6,062 nucleotides of DNA. Origin: a bacterium (GTDB lineage Bacteria > Eremiobacterota > Eremiobacteria > Baltobacterales > Baltobacteraceae). The stretch spans positions 1-6,062 of the forward strand of contig JAJXXM010000410.1 in the NCBI GenBank assembly GCA_021781095.1, in the 5' to 3' direction. The notes under the pieces were generated by a model. The model worked only from the letters and a program-made list of their open reading frames with translations, was not told where the DNA came from and ran no database searches. The translations under genes and the position numbers were made by a program. This document shows, one piece after another, positions 1 through 5,917 of the stretch (positions are counted from its first letter, which is position 1; the number at the start of each line of letters is the position of its first letter).

Positions 1-678
1 CGAGCTCCAGAGATGCCCCGCGCGATGGATCGCGCGTTTGCAAGCGGCGATGGCGAGCGGCGCTTTGCCGGCGATCGCCGCAGCGATGCGGTACGCTTCG
101 TCCATGAGCCCGGCGAGCGGCACGACGCGCTGCACGAGCCCGATGCGCAGCGCTTCCTCGGCGTCGACGATCTCGCCGGTGAGGCAGAGATAGAGCGCCA
201 TTCCCTTCCCGACGAGACGCGTGCTTCGCTGCGAACCACCGTATCCGGGAATGAGCCCGAGGTTGACCTCCGGCTGTCCGAATTTCGCATTCTCCGAGGC
301 GACGCGAATATCGCAGGCCATCGCCAACTCGCAGCCGCCGCCGAGCGCGAAGCCGTTGACAGCGGCGATCACCGGCGTTGCGAGCGATTCGATCTGCGTC
401 GTGATCGCCTGCCCGACCCGCGCTTTGTCGGCGCCGGCTCCGGCGTTCGGGAGCGCGTTGAGCTCGCCGATATCGGCACCGGCGGCGAAGGCTTTCTCGC
501 CGGAGCCGGTGAGGACGATCGCACGAATATCGGGGCGCGCGTCGAGTTCGGCGAGCGCGCGTGAGAGCTCGCCGAGCAACGAGGCGTTGAGCGCGTTGAG
601 CACGTTGGGGCGGTTGAGCGCGACGGTCGCGATCTGCCCCGCCTCGGTGACGAGAATCTCGGCGTACGCCCTACTCAT
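1..678 (-). CDS. Enoyl-CoA hydratase (crotonase family), 3' end missing
   Basis: This gene runs off the left edge; 226 residues are present of the roughly 258-260 usual for the family, so about 30 C-terminal residues are missing. It probably hydrates crotonyl-CoA or similar 2-enoyl-CoAs to 3-hydroxyacyl-CoA in the cytoplasm. Visible family signatures are NRPNVLNALN (22-31), the oxyanion-hole segment AFAAGADIGEL (63-73), NGFALGGGCELAMACD (108-123) and FGQPEVNLGLIPGYGGSQR (133-151). Both catalytic glutamates are present, E117 and E137, with the 20-residue spacing seen in rat mitochondrial crotonase (E144/E164). This argues for a true hydratase rather than an isomerase-type paralogue. The start is ATG, the only ATG start in the window. 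It overlaps the end of the upstream dehydrogenase gene by 8 nt in another frame, so translation is probably coupled. Chain-length preference cannot be read from sequence. Confidence 0.93.
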   Translation of the reverse strand, partial: MSRAYAEILVTEAGQIATVALNRPNVLNALNASLLGELSRALAELDARPDIRAIVLTGSGEKAFAAGADIGELNALPNAGAGADKARVGQAITTQIESLATPVIAAVNGFALGGGCELAMACDIRVASENAKFGQPEVNLGLIPGYGGSQRSTRLVGKGMALYLCLTGEIVDAEEALRIGLVQRVVPLAGLMDEAYRIAAAIAGKAPLAIAACKRAIHRAGHLWSS

Positions 679-1525
679 AGTCGTAGAAGCCTTTTCCGCT
701 CTTGCGTCCGTGCCGTCCGGCGAGCACCATGCGTTTGAGCAACGGCGGCGCGGCCATCATCGGATCCTTGAACTCGTCGAACATGATTTGAGCGATGTAA
801 TAGGTGGTGTCGAGTCCGACGAAATCGAGAAGTTCGAGCGGGCCCATCGGATAACCGCAGCCGAGTTTCATGCCCTTGTCGATATCTTCCTTACTCGCGA
901 GGCCGCCTTCGTAGCAGCGGATGGCGTAGAGAAGATAGGGAATGAGTAACCGATTGACGACGAAGCCCGGCGTATCTTGCGCGAGAATCGGTTCCTTGCC
1001 GAGCGTCTTGGCGAACGCGTAGAGTTCGTCGATCGTGTCCTGCGTCGTCGCGATCGTACGGACCACTTCGACGAGTTTCATGATGGGAACCGGATTGAAA
1101 AAATGCAGGCCGGCGACGCGATTGGGGCGTTTCGTCGTTGCCGCGAGTTCGATCACGCAAAAGCTCGACGTATTCGTGCAAATGATGGCGTGCGGAGCGA
1201 GAAGATCGTCGAGCTGTTTGAAGAGCGACTTCTTCGCTTCGGGATTTTCGACGATCGCTTCGATGACCAGGTCGCAATGCTGGAGATCGGCGATCGCCGT
1301 CGTTCCCTTGATGCGCCCGACGATCGCGTCGCGCTCGCTCTGAGGGAGCTTGCCTTTTTCGACAAACTTGTCGAGCGACTTGGCGATCGATGCGAGGCCG
1401 CGCTGTAAGGGCGCATCGGCGACCTCCATGAGCACCACATCGAAGCCGGCGCTTGCCGCGGTTTGCGCGATCCCGTTACCCATGAGCCCGGCGCCGCAGA
1501 CGCCGACCGTACGAATCTTTGACAC
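671..1525 (-). CDS. 3-hydroxybutyryl-CoA dehydrogenase
   Basis: This 284-residue protein matches the usual length of bacterial Hbd/PaaH-type enzymes. They oxidise 3-hydroxyacyl-CoA with NAD(P)+, or reduce acetoacetyl-CoA in the other direction. An N-terminal Rossmann fold shows the dinucleotide loop GAGLMG (11-16) and an acidic residue, E34, ending the second strand, which suggests NAD(H). The catalytic residues fall at the spacing known from human HADH: S120 in TNTSS, H141 in HFFNPVP, E153 in KLVEVV and N191 in TPGFVVNRLL. The C-terminal helical domain carries GYPMGPLELLDFVGLD (224-239) and ends with GRKSGKGFYDYE. The start is GTG, preceded by GAGAGG (1540-1535) at 9 nt. An imperfect palindrome overlaps this start codon. 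The gene is first in an operon with the overlapping enoyl-CoA hydratase. I see nothing to separate butyrate, PHB or phenylacetate roles. Confidence 0.95.
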   Translation of the reverse strand: MSKIRTVGVCGAGLMGNGIAQTAASAGFDVVLMEVADAPLQRGLASIAKSLDKFVEKGKLPQSERDAIVGRIKGTTAIADLQHCDLVIEAIVENPEAKKSLFKQLDDLLAPHAIICTNTSSFCVIELAATTKRPNRVAGLHFFNPVPIMKLVEVVRTIATTQDTIDELYAFAKTLGKEPILAQDTPGFVVNRLLIPYLLYAIRCYEGGLASKEDIDKGMKLGCGYPMGPLELLDFVGLDTTYYIAQIMFDEFKDPMMAAPPLLKRMVLAGRHGRKSGKGFYDYE

Positions 1526-1533
1526 GTGTGAAA
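1518..1533. promoter_or_regulatory. Imperfect palindrome over the dehydrogenase start (possible operator)
   Basis: TTTGACACGTGTGAAA is a 16-bp inverted repeat with seven of eight pairs matched. Its core, ACACGTGT (1522-1529), is perfect, and a single G/G mismatch lies outside it. It covers the GTG start of the dehydrogenase and lies at the edge of the divergent gap before phoU. TetR- and GntR-type repressors of acyl-CoA genes often bind palindromes of this size near the start of their targets. That this one is an operator is inference; I cannot name a regulator, and no regulator gene is in the window. Confidence 0.3.
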
Positions 1534-1623
1534 ACCTCTCGCTTCCTTAAAATGAGATAAAGAGCGCAGGTGCTTTCGTCCTCTCGTCGGTATCACCCTA
1601 GGAGAAAGGGGAGTACGGTATCG
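1526..1623. promoter_or_regulatory. Divergent intergenic region between dehydrogenase and phoU
   Basis: This 98-nt gap must contain control signals for two divergent transcripts. Its one AT-rich patch, 1546-1562, includes TAAAAT (1548-1553), which matches the sigma-70 -10 consensus at five of six positions on the plus strand. No -35 element sits at a normal distance from it, so I do not assign a definite promoter. The dehydrogenase ribosome binding site (GAGAGG, 1540-1535, minus) and the phoU site (AAGGGGAG, 1606-1613, plus) occupy the two ends. Confidence 0.4.
1606..1613 (+). promoter_or_regulatory. Ribosome binding site fixing the phoU start
   Basis: AAGGGGAG lies 10 nt before the GTG at 1624, with a further AGGAG at 1600-1604. 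It lies inside the longer reading frame that opens at GTG 1570. That upstream start would add 18 residues (basic, ending just before the PhoU homology) and would bury this strong site, so 1624 is preferred. Confidence 0.65.
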
Positions 1624-2256
1624 GTGCGGACAGCGTATCATGAGGCTCTAGAGGGAACCCGGCTCGACGTCGTGCGTCTCGGCGCGCTGGTCGGCGATGC
1701 CATACGCGTGAGCGTCGACGCTCTCGAGCGCCGCGACGAGGCGACCGGTGCGCGCGTCGTCGCCGGCGACGATATCATCGACGACCTTCGTCGCAAGATC
1801 GAGGCGCACTGCATCGAGTTGATCTGGCGCCAGCAGCCGGTCGCCGGCGAACTGCGCGAGATCGCCGCGATGCTGGAGATCGCGACCGACCTCGAACGGG
1901 TCGGCGATTACGCCGTTGAGATCGCGAAAAATGCGATAAAACTCGCAGATACCGCGCTGCGCCCGCAGAAGGTGGAGATCGATCGGATCGCCGCCGTCGC
2001 ACACGGTATGCTGCTCGACGCGATGCGCGCATACACCGAACGAGACTCCGAACTGGCGACCGAGGTCATCGCCCGCGACGATGACGTCGACCGGCTCTAC
2101 AAGCGCAGCATCGCGTTGCTGCAAGAGGAGATGCAGCGCGACTCCGAGCTGGTCACCTCCGGTACGCGCTATCTCTTCGTGCTCACCGCAGTCGAACGCG
2201 TCGGCGATCGTGCGAGCAACATCGCGTGGCACACGAAAGACATGATCGGCGAATAG
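1624..2256 (+). CDS. phoU: PhoU, phosphate-transport/Pho-regulon accessory protein
   Basis: This 210-residue protein fits the PhoU family, cytoplasmic helical proteins that connect the PstSCAB transporter to the phosphate-sensing histidine kinase and damp Pho signalling when phosphate is ample. It has the expected duplicated three-helix architecture. Repeat 1 carries DDIIDDLRRKIE (49-60) and DLERVGDYAVEIAK (89-102). Repeat 2 carries DDDVDRLYKRSI (152-163) and AVERVGDRASNIAW (189-202). Each repeat has the ExxxD metal-binding signature (E91/D95 and E191/D195). The opening RTAYHEALEG resembles the usual PhoU N-terminus, which supports the GTG at 1624 over the GTG at 1570. No pst, phoR or phoB gene is visible here. 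Instead, a class-V PLP enzyme begins one base after the stop. Confidence 0.93.
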   Translation: MRTAYHEALEGTRLDVVRLGALVGDAIRVSVDALERRDEATGARVVAGDDIIDDLRRKIEAHCIELIWRQQPVAGELREIAAMLEIATDLERVGDYAVEIAKNAIKLADTALRPQKVEIDRIAAVAHGMLLDAMRAYTERDSELATEVIARDDDVDRLYKRSIALLQEEMQRDSELVTSGTRYLFVLTAVERVGDRASNIAWHTKDMIGE

Positions 2257-2257
2257 C

Positions 2258-3397
2258 GTGGGGGAGCTCGCTCCGCCGCTCGACCGCCGTCTGTTCGCGG
2301 TAACGCGCGAGCGCACGTATCTCAACCACGCCGCCGTCGGCGTTCTCCCCTCCCCGACTGCGGAGGCGTTGCACGCATTCGTCGAGGCTCATGCAACCGG
2401 CGGCGTCCTCGGAACCTTTCCCTACGAAGCCTCGATGGCTCGCTATCGGGAGTCGGTTGCCGCTGCGATCGGTGCGCGCGGGAGCGATATCGCCGTTCTC
2501 CGCAATACCGGCGAGGGAGCGACGGTGCTCGCCCAGGGCTTCGATCTGCAGCCGGGCGACGAAGTGCTTCTCCCGGCCGAAGAGTTTCCGAGCAATGCGT
2601 GGCCTTGGCGCGCGCTCCGCGCGAAGGGCGTGCGGGTGCGCGAACTCGATTGCTCGGCTGCGGTGTTGAGCCCCGAGCGGCTCGATCGCGAGATCTCGCC
2701 ACGGACGCGCGTACTCGCGATCTCGTGGATCGGGTATGCCGACGGCGCGCGTCACGATCTCGCCGGGCTCTCGGCGGTCGCTCACGCCCGCGGGTGCTCG
2801 ATCGTCGTGGACGCGATCCAAGGGCTCGGGGCGCTCGATCTCGATGTCGCCGCGACCGGCATCGATGCGCTCTTTGCCGGGGGAGCGAAATGGCTCTGCG
2901 CGTTGCAGGGCGTCGCGATGCTCTACGTTGCGCCGGAGTTGCGCGAGCGATTGCGCGTCGCCGCGCCGGGATGGCGGAGCGTCGCCGATATGTGGGACTT
3001 TCACAATCAGTCGCAGGGATGGATCGGCGATGCCTCGCGCTTCGAAGGTGGAACGCCGAATTTTATCGGCGCGCTCTCGTTGGCGAGTTCGCTCGACCTC
3101 TTTCGCTCGGTCGGCATCGCCCGTATCGAGCGACACGTTGTTTCGCTGCGCGAGCGTCTCGCTGCGGGGGTACGCAAACTCGGTGCGTCGGTCGTGGAGC
3201 GTCCGGGGAGTTTCGCTTCCTCGGGAATCCTCACGTTCGCGATGCCGGGCCGCGAGAGCGTCGCGCTCGGAAGAGCGCTGCAGAACGAAGGGTTCGTGAC
3301 GACCTGGCGTGCGAACGGTATTCGCCTCTCGCCGCACGGATACAACGACATCGCGGAGATCGATGCGTTCCTCGCCGCGCTCGCCGCGAAGGCCTAG
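2258..3397 (+). CDS. Class-V aminotransferase-fold PLP enzyme (SufS/IPN-epimerase-like, no desulfurase Cys)
   Basis: This 379-residue fold-type I PLP enzyme resembles the group containing SufS-type cysteine desulfurases and isopenicillin-N-epimerase-like proteins. Visible landmarks are YLNHAAVG (21-28), the cofactor-phosphate loop RNTGEGA (82-88), EEFPSN (108-113), VVDAIQG (183-189) with D185 and Q188 to contact the pyridine ring, and GGAKWLCALQG (208-218) with K211 as the probable Schiff-base lysine. Next come GGTPN (264-268) and RANGIRLSPHGYN (351-363), where R356 should bind the substrate carboxylate. The only cysteines are C132, C180 and C214. None lies in the C-terminal region where SufS/CsdA carry their persulfide-forming cysteine, so cysteine desulfurase activity is unlikely. 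The reaction could be transamination, epimerisation or lyase chemistry. The GTG start is the only in-frame choice, since a TGA lies at 2243. No Shine-Dalgarno is evident, which fits reinitiation after phoU. Confidence 0.88.
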   Translation: MGELAPPLDRRLFAVTRERTYLNHAAVGVLPSPTAEALHAFVEAHATGGVLGTFPYEASMARYRESVAAAIGARGSDIAVLRNTGEGATVLAQGFDLQPGDEVLLPAEEFPSNAWPWRALRAKGVRVRELDCSAAVLSPERLDREISPRTRVLAISWIGYADGARHDLAGLSAVAHARGCSIVVDAIQGLGALDLDVAATGIDALFAGGAKWLCALQGVAMLYVAPELRERLRVAAPGWRSVADMWDFHNQSQGWIGDASRFEGGTPNFIGALSLASSLDLFRSVGIARIERHVVSLRERLAAGVRKLGASVVERPGSFASSGILTFAMPGRESVALGRALQNEGFVTTWRANGIRLSPHGYNDIAEIDAFLAALAAKA

Positions 3398-3399
3398 GC

Positions 3400-3771
3400 T
3401 TATCCGGAGAGGCCGCGCCTATTTTCGAGCGTGACGCGGGGAAAGGTCGCCGGTCTCCACTCGAGCTCGGCCTCGTTGAGCGAACCAAAAAAGTCGACGA
3501 GCGACTGCAGGTGTCCGATGGTGAACATTCGCGCGACGATCGCGGAGGCACCGACGATCCGTAACCGCGTGGCATCCCCGAATCGCGCGGCACGCATCCG
3601 CGCGGTCTCGCGAACGGCGTTCACGAAGGTTGTGTCGGCAAACGTAACCGCCGTCATATCGACGATGGCGATCGGCGCCTCGATCAACGCTGCGAGATCC
3701 CATTGAAGTTCGTCGCGAACCTCAAGATCTAAATCCCCGGAGAGAGCGACGACGACGGCATGTTGGTTCAC
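3400..3771 (-). CDS. Single STAS-domain protein (anti-sigma factor antagonist-like)
   Basis: This 123-residue protein is almost entirely one STAS domain (about 6-98) with a 25-residue tail. The opening VVVALSGDLDLEVRDELQ (6-23) matches the usual G-[ED]-L-D strand-helix start. IVDMTAVTFADTTFVNAV (36-53) matches the strand and helix that carry the phosphorylated serine of SpoIIAA and RsbV. Here the SpoIIAA D-S-S site reads D46-T47-T48, so threonine replaces the phosphoserine. Proteins of this kind bind a serine kinase/anti-sigma factor and release a sigma factor when unphosphorylated. No such kinase or sigma gene is in the window, so the partner is unknown. The start is GTG with GAGG (3781-3778) 6 nt upstream. 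Its stop lies 2 nt from the stop of the convergent PLP-enzyme gene. A stand-alone STAS protein in another signalling system is also possible. Confidence 0.85.
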   Translation of the reverse strand: MNQHAVVVALSGDLDLEVRDELQWDLAALIEAPIAIVDMTAVTFADTTFVNAVRETARMRAARFGDATRLRIVGASAIVARMFTIGHLQSLVDFFGSLNEAELEWRPATFPRVTLENRRGLSG

Positions 3772-3775
3772 GAAT

Positions 3776-3857
3776 CACCTCGAGCGATTGGCTCGGCCTT
3801 TTCTCCACCCATCGTAGCGCAGAACGACCCGCGCCGTCTGGTCAGAATCGCTCGGTG
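3776..3857 (-). promoter_or_regulatory. Inverted repeat in the STAS leader that could occlude its ribosome binding site
   Basis: The arms CGAGCGATT (3781-3789) and AATCGCTCG (3846-3854) are perfect 9-nt complements separated by 56 nt. Allowing a 2-nt bulge (3780-3781), pairing extends to CACC (3776-3779) with GGTG (3854-3857), giving 12 base pairs. In the minus-strand transcript, this helix would include most of the GAGG Shine-Dalgarno of the STAS gene. A regulatory fold is inference, since GAGC/GCTC words are common in this DNA. The rest of the 114-nt gap (3772-3885) has only a weak -10-like TACGAT on the minus strand and no convincing promoter or terminator. Confidence 0.3.
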
Positions 3858-3885
3858 CCGCGCCCTCCCCGGCTCGAGAGCGCCC

Positions 3886-5328
3886 TTACGGAGCGGTCGC
3901 CGCCGCCGGGGCGAGCGCGCAGGAGGCCATAACGGCGTCGGTCATGCCGTGGATCAAGCGCTTGTCGGCGGGGGCGACCGTTGCGAGAATGCCCCCGACG
4001 CGGACCGCATCGCCGGCAACGAAGTAATAGGGGCAGAGGCGAACGCGGCCGTCGAAGGTGCGGATTTCATCGCTCCGGCGGTCGAGATAGCTCTGACGTA
4101 CGCGTTTGGGTTTATGAAAGCGCTGGAGAATATGCGGCGTTTTCTCAAATGCCGCGAGCGCGCTGCGAAGCGCCTCGCTCCATTCCTCGCGCGTGAGATC
4201 GTTGGCAACCTTGACGCCGCGCGATCCCCACGCGAGTTCGGAGAAGCCTGACGGCTTTACCACGTATTCGCGCTCGCCTTTCGTCAATTCGGCGAGATGC
4301 ATGAAATCGTCGACAGGGCGGCCGGCGACCGTGACGCCGACGATCGCCGCCTGCGGCGGCAGCGGCCGCGGATCGAGAATCCACGTTTCGGGAAAGAGCG
4401 AGCGCAGACGAATAAAGAGTTCTTCGCCGAGCTCTCCGACCCAGAGCCGTTGCAGCGCGTAATGGTGGAGGAGCGCGAAGGAGAGCTTTTCCTCTAAATG
4501 CGCCTTCGGCGGCGGGGTCATTCTCACGCGCTGATGGCGCGCCGCGTAGAGCATCAATTCTTGTTTGGGAACGTTGAGCAGATCGAAGAGTTCGAAGTTG
4601 CGATAGAGCGCGTCGATGCGATGTTCGCCGCCGGTTTCGTCGCGCACGAAGAGCGCTTCCTCGGTGAAGAGGATCTGCTCGGGGCGAACGACCGAGATAT
4701 TCGCGATGCCCAACCGCGCGATATCGGCGGCGAGCCAGCTCATCTCGGCGCGGTAATCACCGGATTCTTCGGAGACGACGACCGCAACGCTCGGGCGCTC
4801 CTTACCGGTCTGCGCGGCGAAGATCTCGGCGAAGCCGCGCGCCATACCCTCGCGCCCGCCGACGCTTTCGAGGCCGACCGAGCAGTACGCATGCGCCATC
4901 GCGCCGACGAACCCCATGCCGCCGGGAACGCTGTCGAGCTCCGAGGCAACGAAGCCGCTCTCGGTGATCAAGAGATCGGGGCGAATCACCGCCGGAATAT
5001 CGTTCTTAAAGCGATTTTGCCGAGAGAGACGGACGATATGCTCGGGTTTCCCGAGATCGAGGTACTCGGCGATGAATGCCGGAGCGGTTCCGCGCACGCT
5101 GCGGGTATAGAGCGTGTTGAGCGCTTTATAAAAGCGGAGGAGATCGTTACCGATGCGTTCGATCTGCGAGAGCTGCTCCTCCGAGAGCCCAAAGGGTTCG
5201 GGGGCGACGCGCCAAGCGATGCGGTCTTGCTCGTTCTCGACCCGGAAGAGGCCCGGGGGAATCGCTGCTTCGACCTGAAGCGCGCGCTCGCGGGCGGTCA
5301 GGTCGGGGATGGTGGACGTACAGGACAA
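3886..5328 (-). CDS. ATP-grasp-like protein, probably circularly permuted type, substrate unknown
   Basis: This 480-residue cytoplasmic protein has no signal peptide or membrane segment. I do not recognise an exact family, but its motif order resembles circularly permuted ATP-grasp proteins (COG2308-like, distantly glutathionylspermidine synthase-like). RPDLLIT (116-122) then ELDSVPGGMGF (130-140) parallels their 'R-x-D...E-x-N...P-S-G' block. YRNFELFD (242-249) parallels their YRR-x-D-D block. EYVVKPSG (354-361), with K358, and the glycine-bearing stretch to RGVKV (370-374) look like the ATP-binding lysine and lid. HILQRF (399-404) looks like the adenine-binding strand, and VRLCPYYFV with VGGILATV (429-451) like the metal- and substrate-binding C-terminal strands. 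Such enzymes usually ligate a carboxylate to an amine or thiol through an acylphosphate. The TTG start has AGAGG 6 nt upstream. The STAS gene follows after 114 nt. Family assignment is moderate, function unknown. Confidence 0.7.
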   Translation of the reverse strand: MSCTSTIPDLTARERALQVEAAIPPGLFRVENEQDRIAWRVAPEPFGLSEEQLSQIERIGNDLLRFYKALNTLYTRSVRGTAPAFIAEYLDLGKPEHIVRLSRQNRFKNDIPAVIRPDLLITESGFVASELDSVPGGMGFVGAMAHAYCSVGLESVGGREGMARGFAEIFAAQTGKERPSVAVVVSEESGDYRAEMSWLAADIARLGIANISVVRPEQILFTEEALFVRDETGGEHRIDALYRNFELFDLLNVPKQELMLYAARHQRVRMTPPPKAHLEEKLSFALLHHYALQRLWVGELGEELFIRLRSLFPETWILDPRPLPPQAAIVGVTVAGRPVDDFMHLAELTKGEREYVVKPSGFSELAWGSRGVKVANDLTREEWSEALRSALAAFEKTPHILQRFHKPKRVRQSYLDRRSDEIRTFDGRVRLCPYYFVAGDAVRVGGILATVAPADKRLIHGMTDAVMASCALAPAAATAP

Positions 5329-5334
5329 AAGAAA

Positions 5335-5339
5335 CCTCT
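5335..5339 (-). promoter_or_regulatory. Ribosome binding site fixing the TTG start of the ATP-grasp-like gene
   Basis: AGAGG (reading 5339 to 5335 on the minus strand) lies 6 nt before the TTG at 5328. No ATG or GTG lies close by in this frame, so this well-spaced site is the main reason for accepting a TTG start. Confidence 0.6.
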
Positions 5340-5367
5340 ATCGACAGCCGTCGGGGATTTTTGCTGA

Positions 5368-5389
5368 GTTATACGCGATGTAACGTCGC
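5368..5389 (-). promoter_or_regulatory. Candidate -10 box and adjoining palindrome upstream of the ATP-grasp-like gene
   Basis: On the minus strand, TATAAC (5373-5368) matches the sigma-70 -10 consensus at five of six positions. It would place transcription start near 5361, about 33 nt before the TTG codon. No good -35 lies 16-18 nt upstream. Directly upstream of the -10, GCGACGTTACATCGC (5389-5375) is an imperfect palindrome about a central base with six of seven pairs matched. It lies where a repressor or activator site would affect this promoter. The rest of the 5329-5433 gap shows no terminator. Both calls are inference from sequence shape. Confidence 0.3.
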
Positions 5390-5433
5390 CGCATGATGCT
5401 TTGGAACGCCTTTCCCTCGAACTCGGTTTCGCC

Positions 5434-5847
5434 TTACTTGATGATGACCGCGCCGGGGGTCAACAGGGCGGAGTCGATCGTCACCGTCGTCGGAGCGACG
5501 TGGAGGGTGAGGTGCAGGGTCCCCACCAGGCCCACTGGAGCGAGCTCGATCGAAGCCGGGGCGTGCGCCGGGGCACTCCCGACGGGCAGCAGCAGGGCGA
5601 GCTGCGCGGTGGCGCTGCGCGTCGGCGTCGAGGTCGTCGCCTCGACGTGCGCGACCCGGGAAGCCGCGGTGGGGTCGAGGGTGAGGGAGGCGAGGCAGAG
5701 CTGGATCGTCAGCGGCGTGCCCTCGACGGTGAAGCTCTCGCTGCTGCAGGCGGCCCGCGCGATCCCAAGGCTTCCCACCCAGAGCGCGGTCGCCAGGGCG
5801 AAAAGGGAGCCGAGCGAGCGCCGGCGAGCGAAGAGCGGGAATTTCAC
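5434..5847 (-). CDS. Small secreted protein of unknown function
   Basis: This 137-residue protein has a clear Sec signal peptide: basic KFPLFARRR (2-10), hydrophobic LFALATALWVGSLGIA (15-30), and an A-R-A site suggesting cleavage after A32. The cysteine at 34 is not in a lipobox (arginine sits at -3), so it is probably not a lipoprotein. The mature part, about 105 residues, is rich in Leu, Thr, Ala, Val and Pro, with alternating hydrophobic stretches that suggest beta structure, for example LHLTLHVAPTTVTID (111-125). C34 and C51 could form a disulfide after export. Third codon positions are nearly all G or C, which supports this frame over the longer overlapping one. The GTG start lacks an obvious Shine-Dalgarno but is the only in-frame start giving a complete signal peptide. 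I recognise no family. It lies 105 nt upstream of the ATP-grasp-like gene on the same strand. Confidence 0.72.
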   Translation of the reverse strand: MKFPLFARRRSLGSLFALATALWVGSLGIARAACSSESFTVEGTPLTIQLCLASLTLDPTAASRVAHVEATTSTPTRSATAQLALLLPVGSAPAHAPASIELAPVGLVGTLHLTLHVAPTTVTIDSALLTPGAVIIK

Positions 5848-5917
5848 GATGATCTGCCAGTTCGACCGCCGATGGTCGCACCCCTCACATTGACCGCAGC
5901 GGTTATGCTATGAGGCC
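5848..5917. promoter_or_regulatory. Short divergent gap between secreted-protein and HAD genes
   Basis: Seventy nucleotides separate two divergent start codons, so promoters for both should lie here or overlap the genes. I find no sigma-70-like pair at normal spacing on either strand. The only Shine-Dalgarno-like word for the HAD gene, GAGG (5912-5915), is just 2 nt from its GTG, which is too close for typical use. Confidence 0.3.

Noticed and set aside
1519..1553. Perfect TTGACA (1519-1524) with TAAAAT (1548-1553) as a plus-strand promoter for phoU
   Set aside because: The spacer is 23 nt, well outside the usual 16-18, and the TTGACA is better explained as part of the palindrome over the dehydrogenase start.
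1570..1623. Upstream GTG start for phoU, adding 18 residues
   Set aside because: The extension does not look like PhoU, and the strong AAGGGGAG site lies inside it, pointing to the GTG at 1624.
2183..3337. Long open frame (384 codons) on the minus strand across the PLP-enzyme gene
   Set aside because: It is fully antisense to a gene with a clear PLP-enzyme signature. Its product is Arg-rich, with no recognisable domain, as expected from high-GC shadow frames.
4498..5367. Long open frame (289 codons) on the plus strand across the ATP-grasp-like gene
   Set aside because: It is antisense to the 480-codon gene, which has family-like motifs and a well-placed ribosome binding site. The antisense product has only Arg/Glu/Asp-rich composition.
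5744..5755. Lipoprotein anchor at C34 of the secreted protein
   Set aside because: The residues before the cysteine are R-A-A; arginine at -3 does not fit a lipobox, whereas A-R-A fits signal peptidase I.
5369..5881. Longer minus-strand frame (170 codons) overlapping the secreted-protein gene
   Set aside because: Its product is Arg/Pro-rich without a signal peptide. The overlapping frame has near-total G/C at third positions and a textbook signal sequence.
5890..5909. TTGACC (5890-5895) and TATGCT (5904-5909) as a promoter for the HAD gene
   Set aside because: The spacer is only 8 nt, and no other -10-like word sits at a proper distance.
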